Below, one piece after another: positions 51,798 through 60,428 of a stretch of DNA of 64,000 nt; the first letter of the stretch is position 1, and each line of letters opens with the position of its first letter. The stretch comes from Moheibacter sp035515075 (GTDB lineage: Bacteria > Bacteroidota > Bacteroidia > Flavobacteriales > Weeksellaceae). Under the pieces are notes generated by a model, which ran no database searches, had not been told where the DNA came from, and saw only the letters and a list, made by a program, of their open reading frames with translations. Location: the NCBI GenBank assembly GCA_035515075.1, contig DATJBZ010000015.1, positions 43,210-107,209 of the forward strand. Direction: 5' to 3'. The translations under genes were made by a program, and so were the position numbers.

Positions 51798-52853
51798 ATG
51801 AAAATGAAAACCTCCGATTTTAATTTTAAACTTCCAGAAGAACTATTGGCTGATCGACCATCCGAATACCGTGATGAATCCAAGCTAATGGTGTTGGACA
51901 GAAAAAACCAAACCATTGAACACAAACAGTTCAAAGATTTGATCGATTATTTCGACGAAGGCGATGTGATGATCATGAACAACACCAAGGTTTTTCCAGC
52001 ACGTTTGATGGGAAATAAAGAAAAAACAGGAGCAGATATTGAAGTTTTTTTATTGAGAGAATTGGATGCTGAAACCCGTTTGTGGGATGTTTTGGTTGAT
52101 CCAGCAAGAAAAATCAGAATTGGCAACAAATTGTTTTTTGGAGAGGATGGTGAATTGGTAGCGGAAGTAGTGGACAACACCACTTCTCGTGGAAGAACCC
52201 TTCGTTTTTTGTTTGATGGTTCTTATGAAGACTTCAGAAAAGTTTTACAAGACTTGGGTGAAACGCCTTTGCCAAAATACATCACCAGACCGGTTGAGCC
52301 AGAAGACGCAGAGCGTTATCAAACGATTTATGCCAAACATGAAGGTGCAGTTGCTGCGCCAACTGCGGGCATGCACTTTTCAAAACACTTGATGAAAAGA
52401 TTGGAGATCAAAGGAGTTGACTTTGCAGAATTGACCTTGCACATTGGTTTGGGGACTTTTGCACCAGTTGAAGTGGAAGATTTGACCAAGCACAAAATGG
52501 AATCAGAACAAGCTTACATCTCTGAAGAGACTGCTGAGATTGTCAACCGTGCCATCGATGCTGGCAAAAGAGTTTGTGCGGTGGGAACGACTTCAATGCG
52601 TGCCATTGAAAGTTCAGTTTCATCAGACAATCATTTGAATGCCTTTGATGGTTGGACCAACAAATTTGTGCATCCGCCGTATGATTTTGGCATTGCCAAT
52701 GCGATGATTACCAATTTTCATACACCAAAATCTACGTTGATCATGATGGTCAGCGCCTTTGCTGGGCATGATTTCTTGATGAAAGCCTACAAAGAAGCGA
52801 TCAAAGAGAAATACAATTTTTATTCTTACGGAGATGCGATGTTGATCATCTAA
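51798..52853 (+). CDS. queA: S-adenosylmethionine:tRNA ribosyltransferase-isomerase
   Basis: A 351-residue enzyme with the family N terminus FNFKLPEELLADRPSEYRDE, MNNTKVFPARL, YAKHEGAVAAPTAGMHFS, LHIGLGTFAPV and GTTSMRAIES, ending in FYSYGDAMLI. It makes epoxyqueuosine in tRNA. The frame extends back to 51732 but the promoter lies there; ATG at 51798 or 51804 is the likely start. It is followed after 27 bases by rlmN. Confidence 0.96.
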   Translation: MKMKTSDFNFKLPEELLADRPSEYRDESKLMVLDRKNQTIEHKQFKDLIDYFDEGDVMIMNNTKVFPARLMGNKEKTGADIEVFLLRELDAETRLWDVLVDPARKIRIGNKLFFGEDGELVAEVVDNTTSRGRTLRFLFDGSYEDFRKVLQDLGETPLPKYITRPVEPEDAERYQTIYAKHEGAVAAPTAGMHFSKHLMKRLEIKGVDFAELTLHIGLGTFAPVEVEDLTKHKMESEQAYISEETAEIVNRAIDAGKRVCAVGTTSMRAIESSVSSDNHLNAFDGWTNKFVHPPYDFGIANAMITNFHTPKSTLIMMVSAFAGHDFLMKAYKEAIKEKYNFYSYGDAMLII

Positions 52854-52880
52854 AAACTTTTCGATTTCAAAGATCATTGA

Positions 52881-53930
52881 ATGACTGATACAAAAAAAGA
52901 TATCCGAAAGTTAAACCTTCCTGAATTGGAAGCATACCTGCAATCGGTGGGAGAGAAATCTTTCAGGGCCAAACAGATTTATGAATGGCTCTGGAAGAAA
53001 AACGCCCATGAATTTGAAGACATGACCAATCTTTCTAAAAAATTAAGGGAAGAATTGGACAGTGTTTTTTCGATTGACAATGTTCGGGTAGATTTGATGC
53101 AGAAAAGCGACGATGGCACCATTAAAAATGCAGTGAAATTGCACGATGGCAATATTGTAGAATCTGTGTTAATTCCTACTGAGACAAGAACTACAGCTTG
53201 TGTTTCTTCTCAAGTGGGTTGCAGTTTGAATTGTACTTTTTGTGCCACAGCTACTTTGAAAAGAATGCGGAATTTAACCGCTGCAGAAATTGTAGACCAA
53301 GTTGTGGTCATCGACAAAGAAAGCAGAGAGTATTTTCAACGCCCGTTGAGCAACATTGTGTTTATGGGCATGGGCGAACCGATGATGAATTACAATGAAG
53401 TGGTGAAATCCATTCGGATCATTACTTCTAAAGATGGTTTGGAGATGTCACCCAAACGAATCACCGTTTCTACTTCAGGCATTCCCAAAATGATTGAGAA
53501 ATTAGCTGATGAGGATTTGAAAGTAAAATTAGCCGTTTCTTTGCATTCTGCAAGAGAAGAAATTCGCAATGTGATCATGCCGTTTACGGAGAAATTCCCT
53601 TTGCCTGTTTTGTTGGAAAGTTTGCAATATTGGTACGCCAAAACAAAGAATAAGATTACTTTTGAATACATTGTTTGGAAAGGAATCAACGATACCCAAG
53701 CGGACATTGACGCTTTGGTGCGCTTTTGTAAAAAAGTTCCATCCAAAGTCAATTTGATCGAATACAATTCCATTGATGATGGACAATTTCAACAAGCGGA
53801 AAATTCGGCCATTGATCAGTACATTACCACCTTGGAAAAAAATGGCATTGTCGCCAAAGTAAGACGTAGCCGTGGAAAGGACATCGACGCAGCTTGTGGA
53901 CAATTGGCCAATAAAAGCATTGAAAATTAA
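52881..53930 (+). CDS. rlmN: Dual-specificity 23S/tRNA adenine-2503 C2 methyltransferase
   Basis: A 349-residue radical SAM enzyme. The cluster cysteines are Cys114, Cys118 and Cys121 in CSLNCTFC; the upstream Cys107 in ACVSSQVG and the C-terminal DAACGQL cysteine are the catalytic pair. FMGMGEPMMNYNEV and AVSLHSAREEIRN are further family motifs. It methylates A2503 of 23S rRNA and A37 of tRNAs. It converges with the GNAT gene, sharing four bases at the stop codons. Confidence 0.96.
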   Translation: MTDTKKDIRKLNLPELEAYLQSVGEKSFRAKQIYEWLWKKNAHEFEDMTNLSKKLREELDSVFSIDNVRVDLMQKSDDGTIKNAVKLHDGNIVESVLIPTETRTTACVSSQVGCSLNCTFCATATLKRMRNLTAAEIVDQVVVIDKESREYFQRPLSNIVFMGMGEPMMNYNEVVKSIRIITSKDGLEMSPKRITVSTSGIPKMIEKLADEDLKVKLAVSLHSAREEIRNVIMPFTEKFPLPVLLESLQYWYAKTKNKITFEYIVWKGINDTQADIDALVRFCKKVPSKVNLIEYNSIDDGQFQQAENSAIDQYITTLEKNGIVAKVRRSRGKDIDAACGQLANKSIEN

Positions 53931-54424
53931 TTCAATTTCAATTCAAAAATAAAATCATCCATCACATAGCCGTTGCCGATATCAAACACGGCTTCTTTAA
54001 TTTGCACAAATCCCATGGCTTGATAAAAAGCAATGGATTTCGCATTGTTTTTATTGACGGTCAATTGGATGCTGTTTTTTTGGTTCAATTTCGCCATTGA
54101 TTTGGCATGTTCCACCATGAATTTTCCATAATTTTTTCCTCGGGCAGATTTTTTCAAATAGATTTTGGACAAAGCCAAATGGGTGGTATGCATTTCACAA
54201 GCCAAATAGCCAATGGCTTGATTTTCTTTCCATAAAATCTCCCATGAAATGCCAGCATCGATTTCATTTTCAATATTTTTGGTCGAGTAAAATTGAGCAA
54301 GCATATAATCGATTTGGTTTTGACCGATGATGGGCAAATAATGTTCTTCCCAAATTTCTTTGGCCAAGTTTTGGAGCAATTGGATTTGATTTTTTTCCAA
54401 TGGAAGCAAATAGGGCATGGGCAT
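53927..54424 (-). CDS. GNAT family N-acetyltransferase
   Basis: A 165-residue GNAT domain with LALSKIYLKKSARGKNYGKF (acetyl-CoA loop, R/K-x-x-N/G-x-G/A form) and VNKNNAKSIAFYQAMGFVQI, followed by a YVMDDFIFELKL strand. The substrate is unknown. The ATG at 54424 is used; a TTG lies one codon earlier. Its stop overlaps the rlmN stop. Confidence 0.88.
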   Translation of the reverse strand: MPMPYLLPLEKNQIQLLQNLAKEIWEEHYLPIIGQNQIDYMLAQFYSTKNIENEIDAGISWEILWKENQAIGYLACEMHTTHLALSKIYLKKSARGKNYGKFMVEHAKSMAKLNQKNSIQLTVNKNNAKSIAFYQAMGFVQIKEAVFDIGNGYVMDDFIFELKLN

Positions 54425-54491
54425 CAATTTTTAAGGATTCAAAGATAAATCATATTCAGCAAGCCATCCTGCAAATCTCATTTTCAATTTC

Positions 54492-54499
54492 TATCTTTG
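54492..54499 (+). promoter_or_regulatory. Bacteroidota -7 element TATCTTTG (kbl)
   Basis: TATCTTTG ends 18 bases upstream of the kbl ATG at 54518; a consensus -33 box is not evident. Confidence 0.55.
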
Positions 54500-54517
54500 T
54501 TGTTTAAACAAAATACT

Positions 54518-55717
54518 ATGTACAGCGAAAAATTTCAAAAACATTTGTCCGAGCAGTTGTCGGATTTACAGGAGCAAGGATTGTTCAAAAGAGAAAGAAT
54601 CATTGCTTCTCATCAAGCGGCAGAAATTACCCTTGAAGATGGCAGTAAATTGTTGAATTTTTGTGCCAACAATTATTTAGGGCTTTCTGATCATCCCGAA
54701 ATTATCCAAGCGTCGCAAGACATGTTGGACAAAAGAGGTTATGGAATGTCCTCTGTACGTTTTATTTGTGGAACCCAAGACATTCACAAAGAATTGGAAG
54801 CGAAAATTTCTAAATTCTTGGGCATGGAAGACACGATTTTGTATGCAGCTGCTTTTGATGCCAATGGTGGAGTTTTTGAACCTTTGTTTACCGAAGAGGA
54901 TGCAATCATTTCAGATTCTCTGAACCATGCTTCGATCATCGATGGTGTACGTTTGTGTAAAGCAGCGCGTTACCGTTACCAAAACAATGACATGGCGGAT
55001 TTGGAAGCACAATTGAAAGCAGCCGCAGAGAAAAACCACCGCTTTACGATCATTGTGACCGATGGTGTATTTTCAATGGATGGCATTGTGGCGAACTTAA
55101 AAAGCGTTTGTGATTTGGCCGAAAAATATGGTGCTTTGGTGATGGTAGATGATTCGCATGCAACAGGTTTTATCGGTGCAACGGGTCGTGGAACGCATGA
55201 ATATTGCGATGTGATGGACCGTGTGGACATCATTACTTCCACTTTAGGAAAAGCCTTGGGTGGTGCGATGGGTGGATTTACTTCAGCCAAAAAAGAAATC
55301 ATCGAAATGTTGCGTCAAAAATCTCGTCCATATTTGTTTTCCAACTCATTGGCACCAGGGATTGTAGGAGCAGCTTTGCATGTTTTTGATTTGTTGGAAA
55401 AAAATACCACGTTGCGTGACCAAGTGATGGAGAACGCCACTTATTTCAGAGCAGAAATGAAAAAAGCTGGATTTGATATTCCAGACGGAGATTCAGCCAT
55501 TGTGCCTGTGATGTTGTACGATGCCAAATTGTCTCAAGATATGGCGGATCAATTGTTGAAAGAAGGCATTTACGTGATTGGCTTTTTCTTCCCAGTGGTA
55601 CCAAGAGACCAAGCGAGAATTCGCGTGCAGTTATCTGCTGCGCATACCAAAGAACAGTTGGATCAAGCCATTGCAGCCTTTACCAAAGTTGGAAAAGCAT
55701 TGAAAGTAATTGAATAA
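54518..55717 (+). CDS. kbl: Glycine C-acetyltransferase (2-amino-3-ketobutyrate CoA ligase)
   Basis: A 399-residue alpha-oxoamine synthase: NFCANNYLGLSDHPEI, DSLNHASIIDGVRLCKA, MVDDSHATGF and the PLP lysine in TSTLGKALGGAMGGF. The KBL type is supported by FFFPVVPRDQARIRVQLSAA. It cleaves 2-amino-3-oxobutanoate to glycine and acetyl-CoA in threonine breakdown; threonine dehydrogenase is not in the window. Serine palmitoyltransferase is a related alternative. Confidence 0.92.
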   Translation: MYSEKFQKHLSEQLSDLQEQGLFKRERIIASHQAAEITLEDGSKLLNFCANNYLGLSDHPEIIQASQDMLDKRGYGMSSVRFICGTQDIHKELEAKISKFLGMEDTILYAAAFDANGGVFEPLFTEEDAIISDSLNHASIIDGVRLCKAARYRYQNNDMADLEAQLKAAAEKNHRFTIIVTDGVFSMDGIVANLKSVCDLAEKYGALVMVDDSHATGFIGATGRGTHEYCDVMDRVDIITSTLGKALGGAMGGFTSAKKEIIEMLRQKSRPYLFSNSLAPGIVGAALHVFDLLEKNTTLRDQVMENATYFRAEMKKAGFDIPDGDSAIVPVMLYDAKLSQDMADQLLKEGIYVIGFFFPVVPRDQARIRVQLSAAHTKEQLDQAIAAFTKVGKALKVIE

Positions 55718-55758
55718 CTCAATGGAGTTTTCAGAAACAATACAGGTTGTTTAACCAT

Positions 55759-55801
55759 AAAAAAGCACTGGTGATAAGAAATCATCAGTGCTTTTGTTTT
55801 T
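55759..55801 (+). terminator. Rho-independent terminator of kbl
   Basis: A 15-base-pair stem (one G-U) from AAAAGCACTGGTGAT to ATCATCAGTGCTTTT with an AAGAA loop and a T-rich tail. Confidence 0.92.
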
Positions 55802-55814
55802 TATAGGATTGGAA

Positions 55815-55970
55815 TTAAAAAGTATAACCAATAATTAATGAGAAGACTGAGTTTTTGATGTTCGAATCTTTTTCAATTTCAGTCAAACCTAAGCCATAAC
55901 GAAAACTTAAATTCAATCGATCTTCGATGTCGAAGGTAAATAATGAGATAAAATAGGCTTTGTTGGCTAA
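55815..55970 (-). pseudogene. C-terminal remnant of an outer-membrane beta-barrel protein
   Basis: Reading minus from 55970 gives about 51 residues ending at a TAA (55815-55817): SLFTFDIEDRLNLSFRYGLG, then LTEIEKDSNIKNSVFSLIIG and YTF. Alternating strands, an RYGLGL motif and a terminal phenylalanine match the end of the barrel protein at 441-1046 (FSLRYSYGL...LNLGVGYFF). No start codon or N-terminal part exists; the frame continues in phase after the formyltransferase stop. It is a fragment left by deletion. Confidence 0.7.
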
Positions 55971-56669
55971 TTATTTAGCGAATTTCGCTTTGTAATTGTC
56001 AAACTCTTCCATCAAATTCACTTCAATCGCTTTGGGCATGCGACGTGTCGCTTCCCATTCGGTCGTGCTCAATGAAGGGAAATCTGTTTTTTTTGGAATG
56101 ATTGCGATGCAGTTGACCAACAATTCAATTTCGATTTCATATTGACGATAAGCGATCGAATGAAAAGTGTCATTAGCGTAAATGGGCACCGTAGTTTGTT
56201 CAATTAAAAATCCAGCATCGGCTTCAGAATCGACAAAGTGACAAGTCACGCCCAATTCTTGTTGGTTGTGGATCGCCCATTTCAATGAATCCAATCCGCG
56301 AACTTTGGGCAAATAACCAGGATGCGAATTGATCAATCGGTGGTTTTCGACCAATTCATCAGGTAACAATCCTGCACCCGCAATCAAAATAAAATCTGCT
56401 GGATGTTCATTCAAATGCGCATGAATCGCTTGGATGTCAATTTCCAAAAAATCATAGTCCAAACGTTGGCACAAAGTGGCGGTTTCTACAGGAATTGCTT
56501 TCGAAGGACGATGCGCATAAATGGGTTGAAAAGGATTTTCTCGGTGGACAAATGGAAGCGCCAAAACTTTGACTTGTTCGTAGCCTTTGGCTTTCAATTG
56601 AAAAAGAACATCTTGTGTTTTTCTGTGTGGCGTATTGTAAGATATCACCACGATGGAGGGGTGTTTCAT
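55971..56669 (-). CDS. Formyltransferase-family protein
   Basis: A 232-residue protein with the formyltransferase core: DFILIAGAGLLPDELVEN, then LINSHPGYLPKVRGLDSLKW with catalytic Asn and His, and VTCHFVDSEADAGFLIEQTT with the catalytic aspartate. It is shorter than Fmt (about 315) and lacks its C-terminal domain, so methionyl-tRNA is unlikely; a sugar or PurN-like acceptor is more plausible. It follows a sugar kinase gene after three bases. Confidence 0.82.
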   Translation of the reverse strand: MKHPSIVVISYNTPHRKTQDVLFQLKAKGYEQVKVLALPFVHRENPFQPIYAHRPSKAIPVETATLCQRLDYDFLEIDIQAIHAHLNEHPADFILIAGAGLLPDELVENHRLINSHPGYLPKVRGLDSLKWAIHNQQELGVTCHFVDSEADAGFLIEQTTVPIYANDTFHSIAYRQYEIEIELLVNCIAIIPKKTDFPSLSTTEWEATRRMPKAIEVNLMEEFDNYKAKFAK

Positions 56670-56672
56670 GAA

Positions 56673-57527
56673 TTATATAATGTGTTTGATATGGTATTCG
56701 ACTAAAGCGTCAATGGGTTTTCGGACAATGTGCCCCACTTCCAAATGGAAAGTTGCGGCAACGGACCGGATGATGTCTTCATAATAATGTGCGACAGATC
56801 CTATGAAATTAATTTCAGAAAATCGGGCTTCTGGATTGGGCAATACTTGATTTTCGAAAAACTCTTCCAAAGAAGTATAAATCAAATTTTGGATAAATGC
56901 TTCGGATTTATTTTCATGAATGAATGTGCTGAACGAAGCCAAATACGCATTGGCAAATGGTTTTTTATAGACATTGACATTCAATTCAGAAATCGACAAA
57001 TCATTGTATTTTTCTTTGAATTTTTCCGACAAATGCTGCGGCATTTTCTTCGTAAAGTACGCATGGACCAATTTTTTGCCCATGTGACAACCACTTCCTT
57101 CATCACCCAAAATATAGGCGAGCGAAGGCGTTGCTTCTTTGATTGATTTTCCATCAAAATAACAAGCATTAGAACCTGTGCCCAAAATACAAACCATCGT
57201 TGGTTTTTCTCGGTAAACTGCAAAACAAGCAGCCATCAAATCGTGACTGATGTGCAATTCACTTTTACTGAAAATAGGCGCAAAGCCTTTTTTGATGATG
57301 TCATGCAAAAAATCAGCAGAACAGCCCGAACCATAAAAATAGACCGCACAAAGTTCATCAGCAATGTCCATTAAAGTTTGGTTTTTGGACAATTCTGATG
57401 TAATGGTTTCTGCTGCAACATGGTAGGGGTTGAAGCCTATGGTTGTCGTTCGAAATAATTCCAAATGATTCTCGTCGAGAATGACCCAATCGGTTTTTGT
57501 AGAACCACTATCTGCAATGACTATCAT
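56673..57527 (-). CDS. N-acetylglucosamine kinase-like BadF/BcrA ATPase
   Basis: A 284-residue ASKHA kinase: VIADSGSTKTDWVIL (phosphate 1), ISHDLMAACFAVY, VCILGTGSNACYFDG (phosphate 2), LGDEGSGCHMGKK and a late FIGSVAHYYEDII. This is the NagK-type subgroup found in Bacteroidota, acting on GlcNAc or MurNAc. It heads a two-gene operon with the formyltransferase. Confidence 0.87.
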   Translation of the reverse strand: MIVIADSGSTKTDWVILDENHLELFRTTTIGFNPYHVAAETITSELSKNQTLMDIADELCAVYFYGSGCSADFLHDIIKKGFAPIFSKSELHISHDLMAACFAVYREKPTMVCILGTGSNACYFDGKSIKEATPSLAYILGDEGSGCHMGKKLVHAYFTKKMPQHLSEKFKEKYNDLSISELNVNVYKKPFANAYLASFSTFIHENKSEAFIQNLIYTSLEEFFENQVLPNPEARFSEINFIGSVAHYYEDIIRSVAATFHLEVGHIVRKPIDALVEYHIKHII

Positions 57528-57730
57528 GGTGTTTTGAATTAAAATAAAGCTTGGCTAAAGTAAACCACCTAATTCATTCTTCCAAATATTAATTAAGCAA
57601 AGGGCATTTTGAAGAACTCATTCAACTGACATTTAAAAGATATTTCAAAAAGTTGACACATTTTTATCGATTTTTTTATTGAATTATTATACATTCGCAA
57701 TGTTATTTTTAATCATTCTAAATAAAAATC

Positions 57731-58633
57731 ATGAAAGATGGAACAGTATTAGAACAAGAAACTATGGAACGGGTTCAATTGGATAAAAAAAGTAAAGACC
57801 GTGAGGCGATTTTGCAATTGGCTGGGAAATTCAAAGTGACGTTTGATTTTGCGGAAACTTTTTCGTCCAATTCAAATTATATAAAAGAAGAGAATTACAC
57901 CAATGAAAGCATTGAATACATTTTGGTCATCCAAGATGAACCTGATTTGATTTCTTTGCAACATATTTTGGTGATCAATGATCAGTTTGTCGTCAAACAT
58001 TGGCGCCAAGATTGGTTGTACGAAAACCAGGAATTTTTGTTTTTTGACAAAGAGGGCGTTTGGGAAAAATCGTGCATTGGTCCTGAAGAAGCCAAAGGTA
58101 CTTGGACACAAAAAGTATTTCAAGTGGATGATAGTCCGCGTTACCAAGGTTTTGGGACTTGGGTTTTCGTGGATGGAAAATCGTATTGGGAAGCCACTGC
58201 CGCTGCGCCTTTGCCAAGAAGACAAGAAAATAGAACGGATTACAATGTATTGATTCGCAACAACCGAATTTCCATATTTCCGACAGGTTGGTTGATGGAA
58301 CAAGACAACCAAAAGGTTTATCGAAATGCAGAAGGAAAAGATGAATGCATCGTTTGGGAAAAAGGAGTTGAAAATCAACTTCGTGGTGATTACAATGTAC
58401 AACCTGCCATTGATTATTGGGAAAAACACCAACAGTTTTGGGCAGATGCAAGAGCGGTTTGGCAAGAAATCATCGATGCGCAAAGAGATGAATTGCGCGT
58501 TCATGAAAAATTGGATGGAAAAAACTTATACGATAAAATATTTGCTTTAGATCGTCAATTTTCTTTGGAGAATTATGACCAACGAAAGAACAAAGACCAC
58601 ATTCGTCAAATCATTGCAGCACATCAGTTTTGA
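57731..58633 (+). CDS. DUF6607 family protein
   Basis: A 300-residue protein matching DUF6607 throughout: GKFKVTFDFAETFSSN, VVKHWRQDWLYENQEFLFFD, WTQKVFQVDDSPRYQGFGTW, VDGKSYWEATAAAPLPRRQ and NVLIRNNRISIFPTGWLMEQ. Family members I recall start with a signal peptide; here the N terminus is charged (MKDGTVLEQETMERVQLDKK) and no signal is evident, so localisation is unclear. The function is unknown. Confidence 0.8.
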   Translation: MKDGTVLEQETMERVQLDKKSKDREAILQLAGKFKVTFDFAETFSSNSNYIKEENYTNESIEYILVIQDEPDLISLQHILVINDQFVVKHWRQDWLYENQEFLFFDKEGVWEKSCIGPEEAKGTWTQKVFQVDDSPRYQGFGTWVFVDGKSYWEATAAAPLPRRQENRTDYNVLIRNNRISIFPTGWLMEQDNQKVYRNAEGKDECIVWEKGVENQLRGDYNVQPAIDYWEKHQQFWADARAVWQEIIDAQRDELRVHEKLDGKNLYDKIFALDRQFSLENYDQRKNKDHIRQIIAAHQF

Positions 58634-58736
58634 TAGAATATTCATGAAATTTAATATTGCTTAAATTGATTATGATATGCATGAAGAATCATCCTAAAAG
58701 AGAGTTTTCTCATCAATTCTATGTCAAAAAACGGCT

Positions 58737-58744
58737 TACCTTTG
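58737..58744 (+). promoter_or_regulatory. Bacteroidota -7 element TACCTTTG (menD)
   Basis: TACCTTTG lies 19 bases upstream of the menD TTG start at 58764. Confidence 0.6.
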
Positions 58745-58763
58745 TTGATTGTAAATTTCAATT

Positions 58764-60428
58764 TTGAAAAAGTTTTCCAAAAAATTAAATGTCCAATTGA
58801 TTGCTGAAATTTTCCAATCTTTTGGCATTGAGCACATCGTATTGTCTCCTGGTTCGCGAAATGGCGCTTTGGCGACGCATTTTAGCCATCATCCGAAATT
58901 CAAGACTTACAGCATAGTGGACGAAAGATCCGCAGGTTTTGTGGCTTTGGGCATGGCGCAGCAATTGAAAAAAACAGTCGTGGTTTGTTGTACTTCGGGT
59001 TCGGCTTTGGTCAATTATTATCCAGCGGTCACCGAAGCTTTTTACCAGAATATTCCTTTGATTGTTTTGTCGGCAGATCGTCCAGCAGCTTGGGTAGATC
59101 AATTTGATGGACAAACCATTCGCCAAAAAGAGGTCTTGGAAAAACATACCTATGCCAATATTCAATTGAATGAAAGTGAAGAAACGGAAGTGTTGACCGA
59201 GAATTTAATCGCTTTGAAAAAAGTAATTGCTACAAGCATGCATCAATCGGGACCAGTGCACATCAATATGCCTTTTTCTGAGCCTTTGTATGAATTTCAA
59301 GAAAATTTGGACATTCATTTTGAAGAAATGAAAATTGAAGTTCCATCCAAAAATCCGATTCATACTGAAGATTTGAGTGATTTATGGAATGGATCGGACA
59401 AAAAAATGGTGTTGGTCGGTTTGCAAGCGCCCAATCCTGAATTGAATGATTATTTGACGGAATTGGCAAAAGATGATTCTGTGGTGATTTTTACAGAAAC
59501 GACTTCTAATTTGCACAGTGAACGTTTTTTTAACAAAATAGATGCAGTGATTTTTTCTTTGGATGAATTTCAAATGGAAAAATTGAAACCGACGATACTT
59601 CTAACGATTGGTCAAAATGTGGTTTCGAAAAAAATCAAAACCATGCTGAGAAGTCATTCGCCAGAACATCATTGGCATTTGGATCCATATTGGCAACCGG
59701 ATACTTTTCAATGTTTGACGGAGAAAATCCCACACGATGCGGTTGATTTCTTGAAGGAATTTGTGCCAAAAATATTGAAACAACCTTCTGATTATTACAA
59801 AGAATGGCATCAAATCCGTCAAGAAAAAGAAGTGAAACAACAACTTTTTGCGCAAAATTGTGAATTTTCGGATTGGAAAGTTTTTGAAACCTTGGTTCAG
59901 CGTTTTCCCAAACAAACCAACATTCAATATGCCAATTCATCGGTGATTCGCTATGCGCAATTGTTCAATCATTCATTTGAAAATAAAATCAATGGAAATC
60001 GTGGTACAAGCGGGATTGACGGTTCGACATCCACAGCGATTGGTGCGGCGATGGTACAAGAAAACCAAACGATTTTGGTCACTGGTGACATCAGCTTTTT
60101 TTATGACAGCAATGCGTTGTGGAATGCGCATATTCCTAAAAACTTTAGAATTATTTTAATCAACAATGGTGGCGGGAATATATTTAAAATCATTCCAGGA
60201 CCCGAAAATTCTGGCGTAGTCGAAAAAGTGTTTGAAACCCAGCATCATTTAACCGCTGAGCATTTGGCGAAAATGTTTGAATTCAATTATGAAGTGGTGG
60301 ATAATTGGGAAGATTTGAACAGTGTTTTGAATGAATTTTATCAAGAAAGCGATCAACCAAAAATTTTGGAAATCAATACGACAAAAGTGGACAATGCTGC
60401 AATCATGAAAGCTTATTTCAAACTCTAA
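58764..60428 (+). CDS. menD: SEPHCHC synthase (menaquinone biosynthesis)
   Basis: A 554-residue TPP enzyme with the MenD motifs IVLSPGSRNGALATHF, the catalytic glutamate in IVDERSAGFVALGMAQ, VCCTSGSALVNYYPAVTEA, LSADRPAAW, GTSGIDGSTSTAIGAAM and VTGDISFFYDSNALWN. It joins isochorismate and 2-oxoglutarate in menaquinone synthesis. The start is TTG at 58764 (MKKFSKKLNVQLIAEIF). The next gene begins on the base after its stop. Confidence 0.95.
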   Translation: MKKFSKKLNVQLIAEIFQSFGIEHIVLSPGSRNGALATHFSHHPKFKTYSIVDERSAGFVALGMAQQLKKTVVVCCTSGSALVNYYPAVTEAFYQNIPLIVLSADRPAAWVDQFDGQTIRQKEVLEKHTYANIQLNESEETEVLTENLIALKKVIATSMHQSGPVHINMPFSEPLYEFQENLDIHFEEMKIEVPSKNPIHTEDLSDLWNGSDKKMVLVGLQAPNPELNDYLTELAKDDSVVIFTETTSNLHSERFFNKIDAVIFSLDEFQMEKLKPTILLTIGQNVVSKKIKTMLRSHSPEHHWHLDPYWQPDTFQCLTEKIPHDAVDFLKEFVPKILKQPSDYYKEWHQIRQEKEVKQQLFAQNCEFSDWKVFETLVQRFPKQTNIQYANSSVIRYAQLFNHSFENKINGNRGTSGIDGSTSTAIGAAMVQENQTILVTGDISFFYDSNALWNAHIPKNFRIILINNGGGNIFKIIPGPENSGVVEKVFETQHHLTAEHLAKMFEFNYEVVDNWEDLNSVLNEFYQESDQPKILEINTTKVDNAAIMKAYFKL

